Assembly (NCBI RefSeq): GCF_042650605.1
Contig: NZ_JBHSBN010000005.1
Coordinates: 62,001-126,000 of the forward strand
Length of the DNA: 64,000 nt
Source: Micromonospora_J zhanjiangensis
Lineage (GTDB): Bacteria; Actinomycetota; Actinomycetes; Mycobacteriales; Micromonosporaceae
Reading direction: 5' to 3'
This document shows positions 18,494 through 26,232 of this stretch, one piece after another (positions within the stretch are counted from its first letter, which is position 1; each line of letters begins with the position of its first letter). A program made the translations under genes and the position numbers. A model generated the notes under the pieces. That model worked only from the letters and a program-made list of their open reading frames with translations. It was not told where the DNA came from and did not search any database.

Positions 18494-20098
18494 ATGATCA
18501 CTGTCTCCGGCCTGGAACTGCGCGCCGGTTCCCGGATCCTGCTGTCCGACACCACCCTGCGGGTGCAGCCGGGAGACCGGATCGGCCTGGTCGGGCGAAA
18601 CGGCGCGGGCAAGACCACCACCCTCAAGGTGCTCGCCGGCGAGGGCCAGCCGTACGCCGGGCAGATCGACCGACGCAGCGCCATCGGCTACCTGCCACAG
18701 GACCCGCGGACCGGTGACCTGGAGGTCACCGGCCGGGACCGGGTGCTCTCCGCCCGCGGCCTGGACGTCCTGATGGCCGACATGAAGCAGATCGAGCAGC
18801 AGCTCGCCGACGGCGCCGACGACCGGCTGGTCCGCCGGTACGGCGCGCTGGAGGACCAGTTCGCCTCGCTGGGCGGGTACGCGGCCGAGGCCGAGGCGGC
18901 CCGGATCTGCGCCAACCTGGGTCTGCCGGACCGGGCCCTGGCCCAAACCATCGGCACCCTCTCCGGCGGTCAGCGGCGGCGCATCGAGCTGGCCCGGATC
19001 CTGTTCCGGGACGCCGGTGAGAACGGCGGCGGCATCCTGCTGCTCGACGAACCGACCAACCACCTGGACGCCGACTCGATCACCTGGCTGCGTAACTTTC
19101 TCTCCGGCCACAAGGGCGGGCTGGTGGTGATCAGTCACGACGGCTCGCTGCTGGAGTCGGTGGTCAACAAGGTCTGGTTCCTGGACGCCACGCGCTCGGT
19201 GGTCGACGTGTACAACCTCGGCTGGAAGGCGTACCTGGAACAGCGGGAGACCGACGAGCGTCGTCGCCGCCGGGAACGGGCCAACGCCGAGAAGAAGGCC
19301 GGCGCGCTGATGGCCCAGGCGGACAAGATGCGGGCCAAGGCCACCAAGACGGTGGCCGCGCAGAACATGGCCCGCCGGGCCGAGAAGCTGATCTCGGGCC
19401 TGGAGGAGGTCCGGGTCGCCGACAAGGTGGCGAAGGTGCGGTTCCCCAGCCCTGCCCCGTGCGGCAAGACCCCGCTGACCGCCACCGGCCTGTCGAAGTC
19501 GTACGGGTCGTTGGAGATCTTCGCCGACGTCGACGTCGCGGTCGACCGCGGCTCGCGGGTGGCCATCCTCGGCCTCAACGGTGCCGGCAAGACGACCCTG
19601 CTGCGGATGCTCGGCGGGCTGCTCGAACCGGACACCGGCGAGGTCCGGCCGGGGCACGGTCTCCGGCTCGGCTACTACGCCCAGGAGCACGAGACCCTGG
19701 ACGTCGAGCGGACCGTGCTGGACCACATGCGCAGTGCCGCGTTCGAGCAGACCGACACCGACCTCCGCAAGATCCTCGGCGCGTTCCTGTTCTCCGGCGA
19801 GGACGTCGACAAGCCGGCCGGGGTGCTGTCCGGCGGCGAGAAGACCCGGCTGGCGCTGGCCACGCTGGTCTGTTCCGGGGCCAACGTGCTGCTGTTGGAC
19901 GAGCCGACCAACAACCTGGACCCGGTCAGCCGCGAGCAGGTGCTGGACGCCATCGCCCGCTATCCGGGCGCGATCGTGCTGGTCACCCACGACCCGGGCG
20001 CCGTGCTCGCGCTCAAGCCGGACCGGGCGATCCTGCTGCCGGACGGCGACGAGGACGCCTGGAGCGACGACCTGCTGGAACTGGTCGAACTCGCCTGA
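18494..20098 (+). CDS. ABC-F family ATPase (ribosome-associated)
   Basis: Two ABC domains and no membrane segment, the layout of ABC-F translation factors. 534 residues: Walker A GRNGAGKTT (~residue 35) and GLNGAGKTT (~residue 360), signatures TLSGGQRRRIELARIL and VLSGGEKTRLALATLV, Walker B LLLDEPTNHLD and LLLDEPTNNLD. Between the domains lies the charged P-site tRNA-interaction linker (RRRRRERANAEKKAGALMAQ and following). The subtype is not assignable to an antibiotic-resistance group by eye; the gene is the widespread actinobacterial housekeeping type, next to the small HTH gene and an enoyl-CoA hydratase. Confidence 0.93.
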   Translation: MITVSGLELRAGSRILLSDTTLRVQPGDRIGLVGRNGAGKTTTLKVLAGEGQPYAGQIDRRSAIGYLPQDPRTGDLEVTGRDRVLSARGLDVLMADMKQIEQQLADGADDRLVRRYGALEDQFASLGGYAAEAEAARICANLGLPDRALAQTIGTLSGGQRRRIELARILFRDAGENGGGILLLDEPTNHLDADSITWLRNFLSGHKGGLVVISHDGSLLESVVNKVWFLDATRSVVDVYNLGWKAYLEQRETDERRRRRERANAEKKAGALMAQADKMRAKATKTVAAQNMARRAEKLISGLEEVRVADKVAKVRFPSPAPCGKTPLTATGLSKSYGSLEIFADVDVAVDRGSRVAILGLNGAGKTTLLRMLGGLLEPDTGEVRPGHGLRLGYYAQEHETLDVERTVLDHMRSAAFEQTDTDLRKILGAFLFSGEDVDKPAGVLSGGEKTRLALATLVCSGANVLLLDEPTNNLDPVSREQVLDAIARYPGAIVLVTHDPGAVLALKPDRAILLPDGDEDAWSDDLLELVELA

Positions 20099-20112
20099 GC
20101 CGCCGCCGACCC

Positions 20113-20292
20113 GGGGCTCGCCGCCACCAGTACGCCTATTCCGACGTATTGGCCGACGACGATCTGCCCGGGTCGTGGCCGACCGCTCGTCCGGGCGGAA
20201 AGGAAGAGCACCGTCAACGCGACCAGATCGTCGATGTCGGTGCCGGCGAAGACGGCCACCGCGCCGAAAACGGTGCTCAGCAGGTCGGTCAC
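20113..20292 (-). pseudogene. N-terminal remnant of a CadD-like cadmium/cation transporter
   Basis: The first ~60 codons from an ATG at 20292 read MTDLLSTVFGAVAVFAGTDI, then DDLVALTVLFLSA and RPGQIVVGQYVGIGVLVAAS. This matches the start of cadmium-resistance transporter (CadD) family proteins, with their FAGTxIDDLxVL and IVxGQYxGxxxL motifs. The frame then runs antisense into the 3' end of the ABC-F gene with composition unlike a membrane protein, so about two thirds of a ~190-200 residue transporter is missing. Together with its upstream sequence it fills most of the 403-bp gap between the ABC-F gene and the HTH gene. Family recognition is from memory of motif pattern. Confidence 0.65.
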
Positions 20293-20501
20293 GGCGAGCA
20301 GGCTACGGTGCGACCCGGGGTGGCGGCCCCGGTGCCCCGGCCGGACACCGGTCGTCGCCCCCCGCCGCTCACGCTATCGGGAAACTGACATTGCTGTGCG
20401 TGTCGGTTGGCGAAGAGTTGATATCTGGCGCATGATCGTTCGAGGCGGTCTAATAGGTGGGACCGTATCGAACCGCACAGTCTGCGACGTGAGGAATCAA
20501 C

Positions 20502-20729
20502 ATGGCAGCCACCGGCACAGCCACCAGCACAGAGAAGGGTCGCCGGATCGTCGGGACGGAGCGCCAGACGCTCGCCAAGGACCTGGTGAAGCGGTACACG
20601 TCCGGCGAGAGCATCCGCGCCCTGGCGGCCTCGACCGGCCGTTCCTACGGGTTCATCCACCGGGTGCTCACCGAGTCCGGCGTACAGCTGCGCCAGCGCG
20701 GCGGTGCCCGGCGCCGCAAGAAGGCGTGA
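20502..20729 (+). CDS. Small helix-turn-helix protein, 75 aa
   Basis: Probable DNA-binding protein. After a basic, Thr-rich head, the body TLAKDLVKRYTSGESIRALAASTGRSYGFIHRVLTESGVQ forms a resolvase/WhiA-like helix-turn-helix (second helix SIRALAAS, recognition helix RSYGFIHRVL), ending in a basic tail RGGARRRKKA. This compact protein is highly conserved in actinomycetes and commonly sits beside an ABC-F gene and an enoyl-CoA hydratase, as here. Good ribosome site GAGGAATCAAC. Targets are unknown. Confidence 0.85.
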   Translation: MAATGTATSTEKGRRIVGTERQTLAKDLVKRYTSGESIRALAASTGRSYGFIHRVLTESGVQLRQRGGARRRKKA

Positions 20730-20775
20730 TCCGTCCGTCAGCCTGGCCCGAAGCCGCCCCGAATCGGGGTCCCCG

Positions 20776-21543
20776 GTGACCGCGGTGGACAGCGGCGTAC
20801 GGCTCGAATGCGCCGGGCCGGTGGCGACGGTGACGTTGTGCCGGCCCGACGTGCTCAACGCGCAGACTCCCGCGATGTGGCGGGCGATCGCGGACTTTGC
20901 CCGTGACCTGCCCGGCGACGTCCGGGTCGTGGTCGTGCGCGGCGAAGGCCGCGCCTTCTCCGCCGGGCTCGACCGCGCGGTGGTGGCCGGCGCCGGCGAC
21001 GGTTCGCTGGCCCGGTTGACCACCCTTCCGCCGGAGCGCGCGGCCGACGAGATCGCCGGTTTCCAGGCGGCCTTCAGCTGGTTGCACCGGCCCGACCTGA
21101 TCTCCGTCGCCGCCGTGCGGGGGCACGCCATCGGCGCCGGCTTCCAACTCGCCCTCGCCTGCGACCTGCGGGTGCTGGCCGAGGACGCCAGCCTCGCGAT
21201 GGCCGAGGTGACGCTGGGCCTGGTGCCCGATCTGACCGGGACCAAGCGCCTGGTGGATCTGGTCGGCTACGCCCGGGCGCTGGAGATCTGTGTGACCGGC
21301 CGGCGGCTGGACGCGGCCGAGGCCGCGCGGCTCGGGCTGGCCACCGTCGTGGTGCCCGGCGCGGACCTGGACGCCACCGTCGGCGACCTGACCGGCGCGA
21401 TCCTGGCCGGCAACCGGGACGCGATCGTCGAGATCAAGGCGTTGCTCGCCGGTGCCGGCGAACGGTCGGCGGCCGATCAGCTGCGGGCCGAGCGGGAGGC
21501 GCAGGTCCGGCGGCTGCGCGATCTCGCGGGAGTCGGCGAATAG
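20776..21543 (+). CDS. Enoyl-CoA hydratase/isomerase family protein
   Basis: Crotonase-fold enzyme, likely hydrating enoyl-CoA in fatty-acid or amino-acid breakdown. From GTG 20776, 255 residues. Oxyanion-hole segments: GEGRAFSAGLDRAV (~residues 56-69) and VRGHAIGAGFQLALACDLRVLAEDA (~115-139), followed by MAEVTLGLVPDLTGTKRL. The glutamate pair of classical hydratases is only partly kept: AEVTLG provides one acidic position and Asp follows in VPDLTG, so hydratase versus isomerase activity is uncertain. Confidence 0.85.
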   Translation: MTAVDSGVRLECAGPVATVTLCRPDVLNAQTPAMWRAIADFARDLPGDVRVVVVRGEGRAFSAGLDRAVVAGAGDGSLARLTTLPPERAADEIAGFQAAFSWLHRPDLISVAAVRGHAIGAGFQLALACDLRVLAEDASLAMAEVTLGLVPDLTGTKRLVDLVGYARALEICVTGRRLDAAEAARLGLATVVVPGADLDATVGDLTGAILAGNRDAIVEIKALLAGAGERSAADQLRAEREAQVRRLRDLAGVGE

Positions 21544-21674
21544 CGGCCGGCTGAGCCGGCCGGCGGCGGTAAGGACCGTCTGGGAAGAAACGGGTTACTT
21601 CGCGGGTTGTCGTAGGCGTCGGGAAGACTGGGTCCGCACGGACCGGAGACCGACACATGACACGGAGGTGACGG

Positions 21675-23669
21675 GTGACCCACCCGATGGCCGGCGGAGG
21701 CATGGGCGGCAGCTGGAGCATGCTGCGGTCGATGCGCAACAAGGACGAGGTCTCCGGGCACCGGCTGAGCCGCGGCACGGCGCGCCGCATCGTCGCTTTC
21801 GCCCAGCCCTACCGGCGGGACATCGTCGTCTTCCTGGTGACCGTGGTGATCTCCGCCGTCATCGGGGTGGCCACCCCGGTGCTGGCGGGCGACGTCGTCA
21901 ACGCCATCACCAAGGGCGGCTCCACGGCGGGCGCCACCGTCGTCCGGCTGGCCCTGGTCATCGCCGGGCTGGCCGTCGTCGACGCGCTGTTCTCGCTGGC
22001 CCAGCGGTGGTATTCGGCCCGCATCGGCGAGGGCATCATTCTCGACCTGCGCACCCGGGTCTACGACCACGTGCAGCGGATGCCGTTGCAGTTCTTCACC
22101 CGGACCCAGACCGGGGCACTGGTCAGTCGGCTCAACAACGACGTGCTCGGCGCCCAGCGGGCGTTCACCTCCACGCTCTCCGGGGTGGTCAGCAACATCA
22201 TCCAGCTGGTGCTCACCGCCGGCGTGATGTTCAGCCTCTCCTGGCAGATCACCCTGTTGTCACTGGTCCTGCTGCCGATCTTCATCATCCCGGCCCGCCG
22301 GGTCGGCCGGCGGCTGGCGGAGATCACCCGCGAGTCGTACAACCTCGACGCCAAGATGAACGCCACCATGACCGAACGGTTCGGCGTCTCCGGCGCGCTG
22401 CTGGTCAAGCTCTTCGGCCGGCCCGAGGTGGAGGCGGAGCGGTTCGCCGGCCGGGCCGAACGGGTACGGGACATCGGCATCCAGTCCGCCATGTACTCCC
22501 GGACCTTCTTCGTGGCGATGCTGCTGGTCGCCTCGCTGGCCCAGGCCCTCACCTACGGACTCGGCGGCTGGCTCGCCGTCACCGGCGCGGTCAGCGCCGG
22601 TACGGTCGTCACCCTCGCCCTGCTGCTCACCCGGTTGTACGGTCCGCTGACGGCGCTGTCCAACGTGCGGGTGGACGTGATGAGCGCGCTGGTGTCGTTC
22701 GACCGGGTCTTCGAGGTGCTGGACCTGACCCCGTCCATCGGCGAGAAGCCGGGCGCGGTCCAGATCCCGCGCGGCGCCGGGCGGGTGGAGTTCCGCGACG
22801 TACGGTTCCGCTACCCCAGCGCCGCCGAGGTGTCGCTGGCCTCGCTGGAGGACGTCGCCGCGCTGGACCGGACCGTCTCCGAACCGGTGCTGAAGGGCGT
22901 CTCGTTCACCGTCGAACCGGGTCAGATGGTGGCCCTGGTCGGCCCCTCCGGTGCCGGCAAGTCCACCACGTCGATGCTGCTGTCCCGGATCTACGACGTG
23001 ACCGACGGTGAGGTCCGCGTCGGCGGGGTCGACGTCCGGGACGCGACCCTGTCGTCGTTGCGGGACGAGATCGGCGTGGTCACCCAGGACTCGCACCTGT
23101 TCCACGAGACCATCGCCGACAACCTCCGGTACGCCAAGCCGGACGCCACCGACGAGGAACTGTGGGCGGCGTTGCGGGGGGCGCAGGTGGCCGAGTTGGT
23201 CCGGTCGCTGCCGGACGGGCTGGACACCATCGTGGGTGAGCGCGGCTACCGGTTCTCCGGCGGCGAGAAGCAACGCATCGCCATCGCCCGGCTGCTGCTC
23301 AAGGCGCCTTCCATCGTGGTGCTCGACGAGGCGACCGCGCACCTGGACTCGGAGTCCGAGGCGGCGGTGCAGCGGGCGCTGTCGGTGGCGCTGGCCGGGC
23401 GTACCGCCCTGGTGATCGCGCACCGGTTGTCCACGGTGCGGGACGCCGACCAGATCCTGGTGCTCGACGACGGGCGGATCGTGGAGCGCGGCCGACACGA
23501 CGAACTGGTCGCCGTCGGCGGCCTGTACGCCGAGCTGTACCGCACCCAGTTCGCGGTGGCCGACTCGCCGGCGCCGTTCACCGACGCGGTCGGTCCGGAG
23601 CCCGTCGTCACCATGCCGATGCGCGACTACGTGGCCGAGGAGGCCCTGCCGCCGGCGGCGGCCAACTGA
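21675..23669 (+). CDS. ABC transporter, fused permease and ATPase (exporter type)
   Basis: Homodimeric or heterodimeric export transporter. 664 residues: six hydrophobic helices between ~45 and ~330 (RDIVVFLVTVVISAVIGVAT first), then the nucleotide-binding domain with Walker A GPSGAGKST, Q-loop VVTQDSHLFHETI, signature RFSGGEKQRIAIARLLL, Walker B IVVLDEATAHLD and H-loop VIAHRLSTV. A strong GGAGGTGACGG lies just before the GTG start. The substrate is not evident; family members of this length include multidrug and lipid exporters. Convergent with the CopG gene. Confidence 0.93.
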   Translation: MTHPMAGGGMGGSWSMLRSMRNKDEVSGHRLSRGTARRIVAFAQPYRRDIVVFLVTVVISAVIGVATPVLAGDVVNAITKGGSTAGATVVRLALVIAGLAVVDALFSLAQRWYSARIGEGIILDLRTRVYDHVQRMPLQFFTRTQTGALVSRLNNDVLGAQRAFTSTLSGVVSNIIQLVLTAGVMFSLSWQITLLSLVLLPIFIIPARRVGRRLAEITRESYNLDAKMNATMTERFGVSGALLVKLFGRPEVEAERFAGRAERVRDIGIQSAMYSRTFFVAMLLVASLAQALTYGLGGWLAVTGAVSAGTVVTLALLLTRLYGPLTALSNVRVDVMSALVSFDRVFEVLDLTPSIGEKPGAVQIPRGAGRVEFRDVRFRYPSAAEVSLASLEDVAALDRTVSEPVLKGVSFTVEPGQMVALVGPSGAGKSTTSMLLSRIYDVTDGEVRVGGVDVRDATLSSLRDEIGVVTQDSHLFHETIADNLRYAKPDATDEELWAALRGAQVAELVRSLPDGLDTIVGERGYRFSGGEKQRIAIARLLLKAPSIVVLDEATAHLDSESEAAVQRALSVALAGRTALVIAHRLSTVRDADQILVLDDGRIVERGRHDELVAVGGLYAELYRTQFAVADSPAPFTDAVGPEPVVTMPMRDYVAEEALPPAAAN

Positions 23670-23679
23670 CGCGTCGCGC

Positions 23680-23720
23680 CGACCGCCGCCCGTAGCTTGC
23701 GGTCGCCCAAGGCGGTCGGG
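23680..23720. terminator. Candidate terminator between convergent genes
   Basis: Inverted repeat CCGACCGCC / GGCGGTCGG with arms 23680-23688 and 23712-23720, placed between the ABC exporter stop and the CopG gene stop. Loop is long (23 nt), so this is a weak call. Confidence 0.35.
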
Positions 23721-23744
23721 CCGCACCCGGCTGGTGGAGGGCGA

Positions 23745-24089
23745 TCAGGCCGCGTCTCGCGCGAGCGATGCGGCCGCGGTACGGGCCGCGTCCAGGTGGC
23801 GAACCAGCTCACCGAGTTGGTCGGGCGAGCCCGTGCCCCGGTGGCTTTCCACCCATTCTTCAATGATCTGCCGCATCAGGGTCGACGCCCCGATCCCGCG
23901 GGCCGCGGCTGCGGCCTCCAGTTCCGCCTGGATGCCGAGATCGATCCGCAGAGCTGTGACCACCTTGGCGGGCCGGCGTTCCCGGACGACCTCCGCCTCG
24001 TCAAACAGGTCACCAAGGTCGTTGTTCATCGCGAATTCCGCGGCCTCGTCCGCTGTCTCGCTCCCACCATCTCCGCGCTTCTTGGTCAT
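23745..24089 (-). CDS. CopG/ribbon-helix-helix-type antitoxin-like protein
   Basis: 114-residue protein starting MTKKRGDGGSETADEAAEF, with GGAGGAAATACACGTC before the ATG. The middle AKVVTALRIDLGIQAELEAAAAARGIGASTLMRQIIEEWVESH has the shape of a ribbon-helix-helix domain (basic strand, then two helices), as in CopG/BrnA-like antitoxins. N- and C-terminal acidic parts could bind a toxin. The region directly upstream carries what looks like a broken small gene, consistent with a toxin-antitoxin pair that lost its toxin. DNA-binding role is inferred from the fold. Confidence 0.7.
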   Translation of the reverse strand: MTKKRGDGGSETADEAAEFAMNNDLGDLFDEAEVVRERRPAKVVTALRIDLGIQAELEAAAAARGIGASTLMRQIIEEWVESHRGTGSPDQLGELVRHLDAARTAAASLARDAA

Positions 24090-24130
24090 GACGTGTATTT
24101 CCTCCACATCTTCCGTTCGTTCATACCCGC

Positions 24131-24299
24131 TTAGCGTGCGACGGAGGTGGTCCAGGTCCCGCCGTCCGCCGTTCGCTTGCAGACGACGATTAGGCGGTGA
24201 TCGTCTGTAGGCGCGTAGACGGTCAGAAAGGCCGGCCCCTGTGGCACCGCTGTCGGGCCGCTGCCACACCTCGGGCATCGAAAGTATAACGGTCCGTAT
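24131..24299 (-). pseudogene. Probable remnant of a small toxin-like gene upstream of the CopG gene
   Basis: On the minus strand, an open frame from ~24299 to a TAA at 24131 reads CPRCG early, then PAFLTVYAPTDDHRLIVVCK and RTADGTWTTSVAR before stopping; only a GTG at 24247 could start it (37 residues). The beta-strand pattern LTVY...RLIVVCKR..GTW...AR resembles the C-terminal half of BrnT/RelE-like toxins. A continuation (RTLSGYERTEDVEEIHV) exists in another frame leading straight to the CopG start, as if one frameshift had broken the gene. No intact reading frame covers a full toxin. Speculative; this also accounts for the ~300-bp gap 24090-24390. Confidence 0.35.
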
Positions 24300-24390
24300 T
24301 ACGACCTTGTCCGAATGCCGGTAGCTCGGCCGTCGGGTGGCGCGGCGCGCCGGTACGGGAGACATGGCCGTCGGACGATTAAGGTGAGGC

Positions 24391-24642
24391 ATGCCCGCAT
24401 CGCCACTGCCCGATGTCGTCGCCGCCCTTCGGGATTTCGTCGACCGGATCGACGCGCTCGACCCTGAGGCCGCCCTGGCCGGGGCGGTCGACCTCCATGC
24501 CGGAGACGATCAGCTTCGGCTCACGTTGAGTCAGCCTGTGGCACGGGCCCTGGTCGAGGCGTTACGCGGATACCGGGACCCGCGTGACCGTGGCCGGTGC
24601 GAGCATTGCGGCGGACGGCGCGACCCGGCCACCGCGGGTTGA
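24391..24642 (+). CDS. Hypothetical protein, 83 aa, with C-terminal CxxC pair
   Basis: No family recognised. ATG 24391 is preceded by AAGGTGAGGC, a good ribosome site. The protein begins MPASPLPDVVAALRDFVDRI, has an amphipathic helical middle (QPVARALVEALRGYRDPRD) and ends in CEHCGGRRDPATAG, a half zinc-knuckle. The stop overlaps a TTGAT sequence that directly precedes the tnpA remnant, so the gene may originally have been longer and been cut by the IS element. Confidence 0.55.
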   Translation: MPASPLPDVVAALRDFVDRIDALDPEAALAGAVDLHAGDDQLRLTLSQPVARALVEALRGYRDPRDRGRCEHCGGRRDPATAG

Positions 24643-24643
24643 T

Positions 24644-24773
24644 CGGGGTGCGCAGCGTGACCCTCAAGTCTCGACTGCCTACGCTGTGGACCAATTCGTA
24701 CTTCGTGGCTACCACGGGTGGTGCTCCGGTGGCCGCTGTGAAGCGGTACGTCGAGCAGCAGAAGCAGCGGTAG
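24644..24773 (+). pseudogene. tnpA: tnpA (Y1/HUH transposase) C-terminal remnant
   Basis: The frame ending with TAG at 24771-24773 reads LKSRLPTLWTNSYFVATTGG and then APVAAVKRYVEQQKQR, matching the C-terminal end of IS200-type Y1 transposases (LW.xSYFVATVGG...V.xYI.xQ). The catalytic HUH and the tyrosine helix beginning are missing, so this copy cannot encode an active transposase. The stop codon abuts the tnpB ATG (TAGATG), the usual arrangement. Confidence 0.75.
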
Positions 24774-25991
24774 ATGCTGACCGGCCGCCGTTACCTGCTG
24801 GCCTTCACGCCTGATCAGGCTGCCTATGCCGGTCGGGTCGGCGCGGCGTGTCGGTCGGTGTGGAACACCGCCTTGGAGCAGCGTCGTGAGTACCGGCGCC
24901 GGGGCGCATTCATCTCCTACGTCGAGCAGGCCCGGCAGATGGCCGAGGCGAAGAAGGATCCCGACTGCGCGTGGCTGGCCGAAGCTCCGTCACCCACCTT
25001 GCAGCAGACCCTCCGGGACCTGGACCGGGCGTGCCGGGAGCACGGCACGTGGCGGGTGCGGTGGCGGACCCGGGCGCGGACCGCCCCGTCGTTTCGGTTC
25101 CCGGACCCGAACCACATCGCGGTACGCCGGCTCAACCGCCGGTGGGGCGAGGTGCGGTTGCCGAAGTTCGGGCCGGTGCGGTTCCGCTGGACCCGCCCGA
25201 TCGGCGGAACTATCCGCAACGCCACCGTCTCCCGCGACGGCGGACGCTGGTACATCTCCTTCTGCGTCGAGGACGGCGTGACCGAGGCTGTCCCGAACGG
25301 CAAACCGCCAGTCGGCGTTGACCGGGGCGTCGCGGTCGCGGTCGCCACATCCGACGGCGACATGATGGACCGGGAGTTCGTCACCCCGGGCGAAGCGAAA
25401 CGGGTCAAGCGGTTGCAGCAGCGCCTGGCTCGGTCGTTGCGGACCCATGGCCGTAACCGGCGGTCCGGACGCCGGGACGCGACCCGCGCTCAGATCGGCC
25501 GGCTCAACGCCCGCATCCGGGCGCGGCGCGCCGACTTCGCCGCGCAGACCGCCGTACGGCTGGTGCGCGGACACGGCCTGGTCGCCGTGGAGAACCTGCG
25601 GGTGCGGAACATGACAGCCAGCGCGAAGGGCACCATCGAGCGGCCCGGCCGGAACGTGCGGCAGAAAGCCGGCCTCAATCGGGCAATCCTGGCCAAGGGG
25701 TGGGGCGGGTTCCTGCTCAAGGTGGAACATGCGGCGCGCTATCACGGCGCGACCGTGGTCAAGGTCAATCCTGCGTTCACGTCGCAGACCTGCAACGCCT
25801 GCAAGCATGTTGCCCGGGAGTCCCGCGAGAGCCAAGCGGTCTTCCGGTGCGCAGCCTGCGGGCATCAGGACAACGCTGACGTGAACGCCGCGAAGAACAT
25901 TCTGGCCGCTGGACTGGCGGTCACCGGGCGTGGAGACCTCGCCATTGGGCGGTCCGCGAAGCGCCAACCACCCGAACGGCTGGCGGCGTGA
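24774..25991 (+). CDS. tnpB: TnpB, RNA-guided nuclease of an IS200/IS605 element
   Basis: 405 residues. Members of this family are RNA-guided DNA endonucleases related to Cas12. N-terminal OrfB HTH region (LLAFTPDQAAYAGRVGAACRSVWN), then the RuvC-like domain with all three catalytic acids: D183 in GVDRGVAVAVA, E273 in VAVENLRVRNM and D369 in NADVNAAKNIL. The zinc finger CNAC...CAAC (C340, C343, C359, C362) lies between the last two, as expected. Length and motifs suggest an intact, potentially active nuclease. The remnant tnpA means transposition would need a transposase supplied in trans. Confidence 0.92.
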   Translation: MLTGRRYLLAFTPDQAAYAGRVGAACRSVWNTALEQRREYRRRGAFISYVEQARQMAEAKKDPDCAWLAEAPSPTLQQTLRDLDRACREHGTWRVRWRTRARTAPSFRFPDPNHIAVRRLNRRWGEVRLPKFGPVRFRWTRPIGGTIRNATVSRDGGRWYISFCVEDGVTEAVPNGKPPVGVDRGVAVAVATSDGDMMDREFVTPGEAKRVKRLQQRLARSLRTHGRNRRSGRRDATRAQIGRLNARIRARRADFAAQTAVRLVRGHGLVAVENLRVRNMTASAKGTIERPGRNVRQKAGLNRAILAKGWGGFLLKVEHAARYHGATVVKVNPAFTSQTCNACKHVARESRESQAVFRCAACGHQDNADVNAAKNILAAGLAVTGRGDLAIGRSAKRQPPERLAA

Positions 25992-26060
25992 ACACGCCCC
26001 AGCCACGGGAATCCCCCGGCTCCAGCCATGGGGAAGAGGTCAAGCCGCAGAACAGCACGC
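25860..26060 (+). ncRNA. Predicted omega/reRNA at the IS right end with adjacent guide
   Basis: In TnpB systems the 3' end of the tnpB transcript and the element right end form the scaffold RNA, and the first ~16-20 nt outside the element are the guide. Here the conserved right-end hairpin (26014-26033) and TCAA end are intact, so the predicted guide starts at 26044 (GCCGCAGAACAGCACG) and is derived from the interrupted mug gene. The 5' limit is a guess. Inference from family knowledge; no RNA data. Confidence 0.5.
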
Positions 26061-26232
26061 GCAGGTCGTCGGCGATGATGTCCGGGATCGTGGTCCCGGC
26101 CGCCGCCGCGACCTGCTCCCGACTCGGTTTCGGTGGCGCGTCGCTGGTCGCCCCGGACGCCGGCTGGGAACGGGGACGCAACGCCGGCGTCCGTCCGCGC
26201 CCGGCGGCCGGGCGACTGGCTCGGCCGGTCAC
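26044..26232 (-). pseudogene. mug: mug (G/U mismatch-specific DNA glycosylase), N-terminal fragment cut by the IS element
   Basis: From a GTG at 26232 that overlaps the SDR stop (GTGA), 63 codons read to KPSREQVAAAAGTTIPDIIA and DDLRVLFCG, matching the start of Mug glycosylases, where VLFCGINPG forms the active-site entry. Directly after FCG the sequence becomes the IS right end. The catalytic part is absent, and it is not found at the left side of the element either, so the insertion was followed by loss of the rest. The gene was originally translationally coupled to the SDR gene. Confidence 0.72.

Larger units (their letters stand above)
24644..26043 (+). mobile_element. IS200/IS605-family element: truncated tnpA, intact tnpB
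   Basis: Contains the 3' end of a Y1 (HUH) transposase gene immediately followed by a full tnpB. The right end has the family's subterminal hairpin (CCCC-GGCT-CCA-AGCC-AT-GGGG, 26014-26033) and then TCAA at 26040-26043, the cleavage-site type known for IS608-like elements. The base after TCAA begins the interior of a mug gene read on the minus strand. A TTGAT sits at 24639-24643, next to the inferred left edge; TTGAT is the known target of ISDra2-type elements. The left edge is uncertain because most of tnpA is gone. Confidence 0.75.

Noticed and set aside
24521..24715. Minus-strand stretch INPRWPG as the missing part of mug to the left of the IS
   Set aside because: Only INP and a Gly agree with Mug (INPG); the following residues do not resemble the glycosylase, and the reverse strand has two better supported features.
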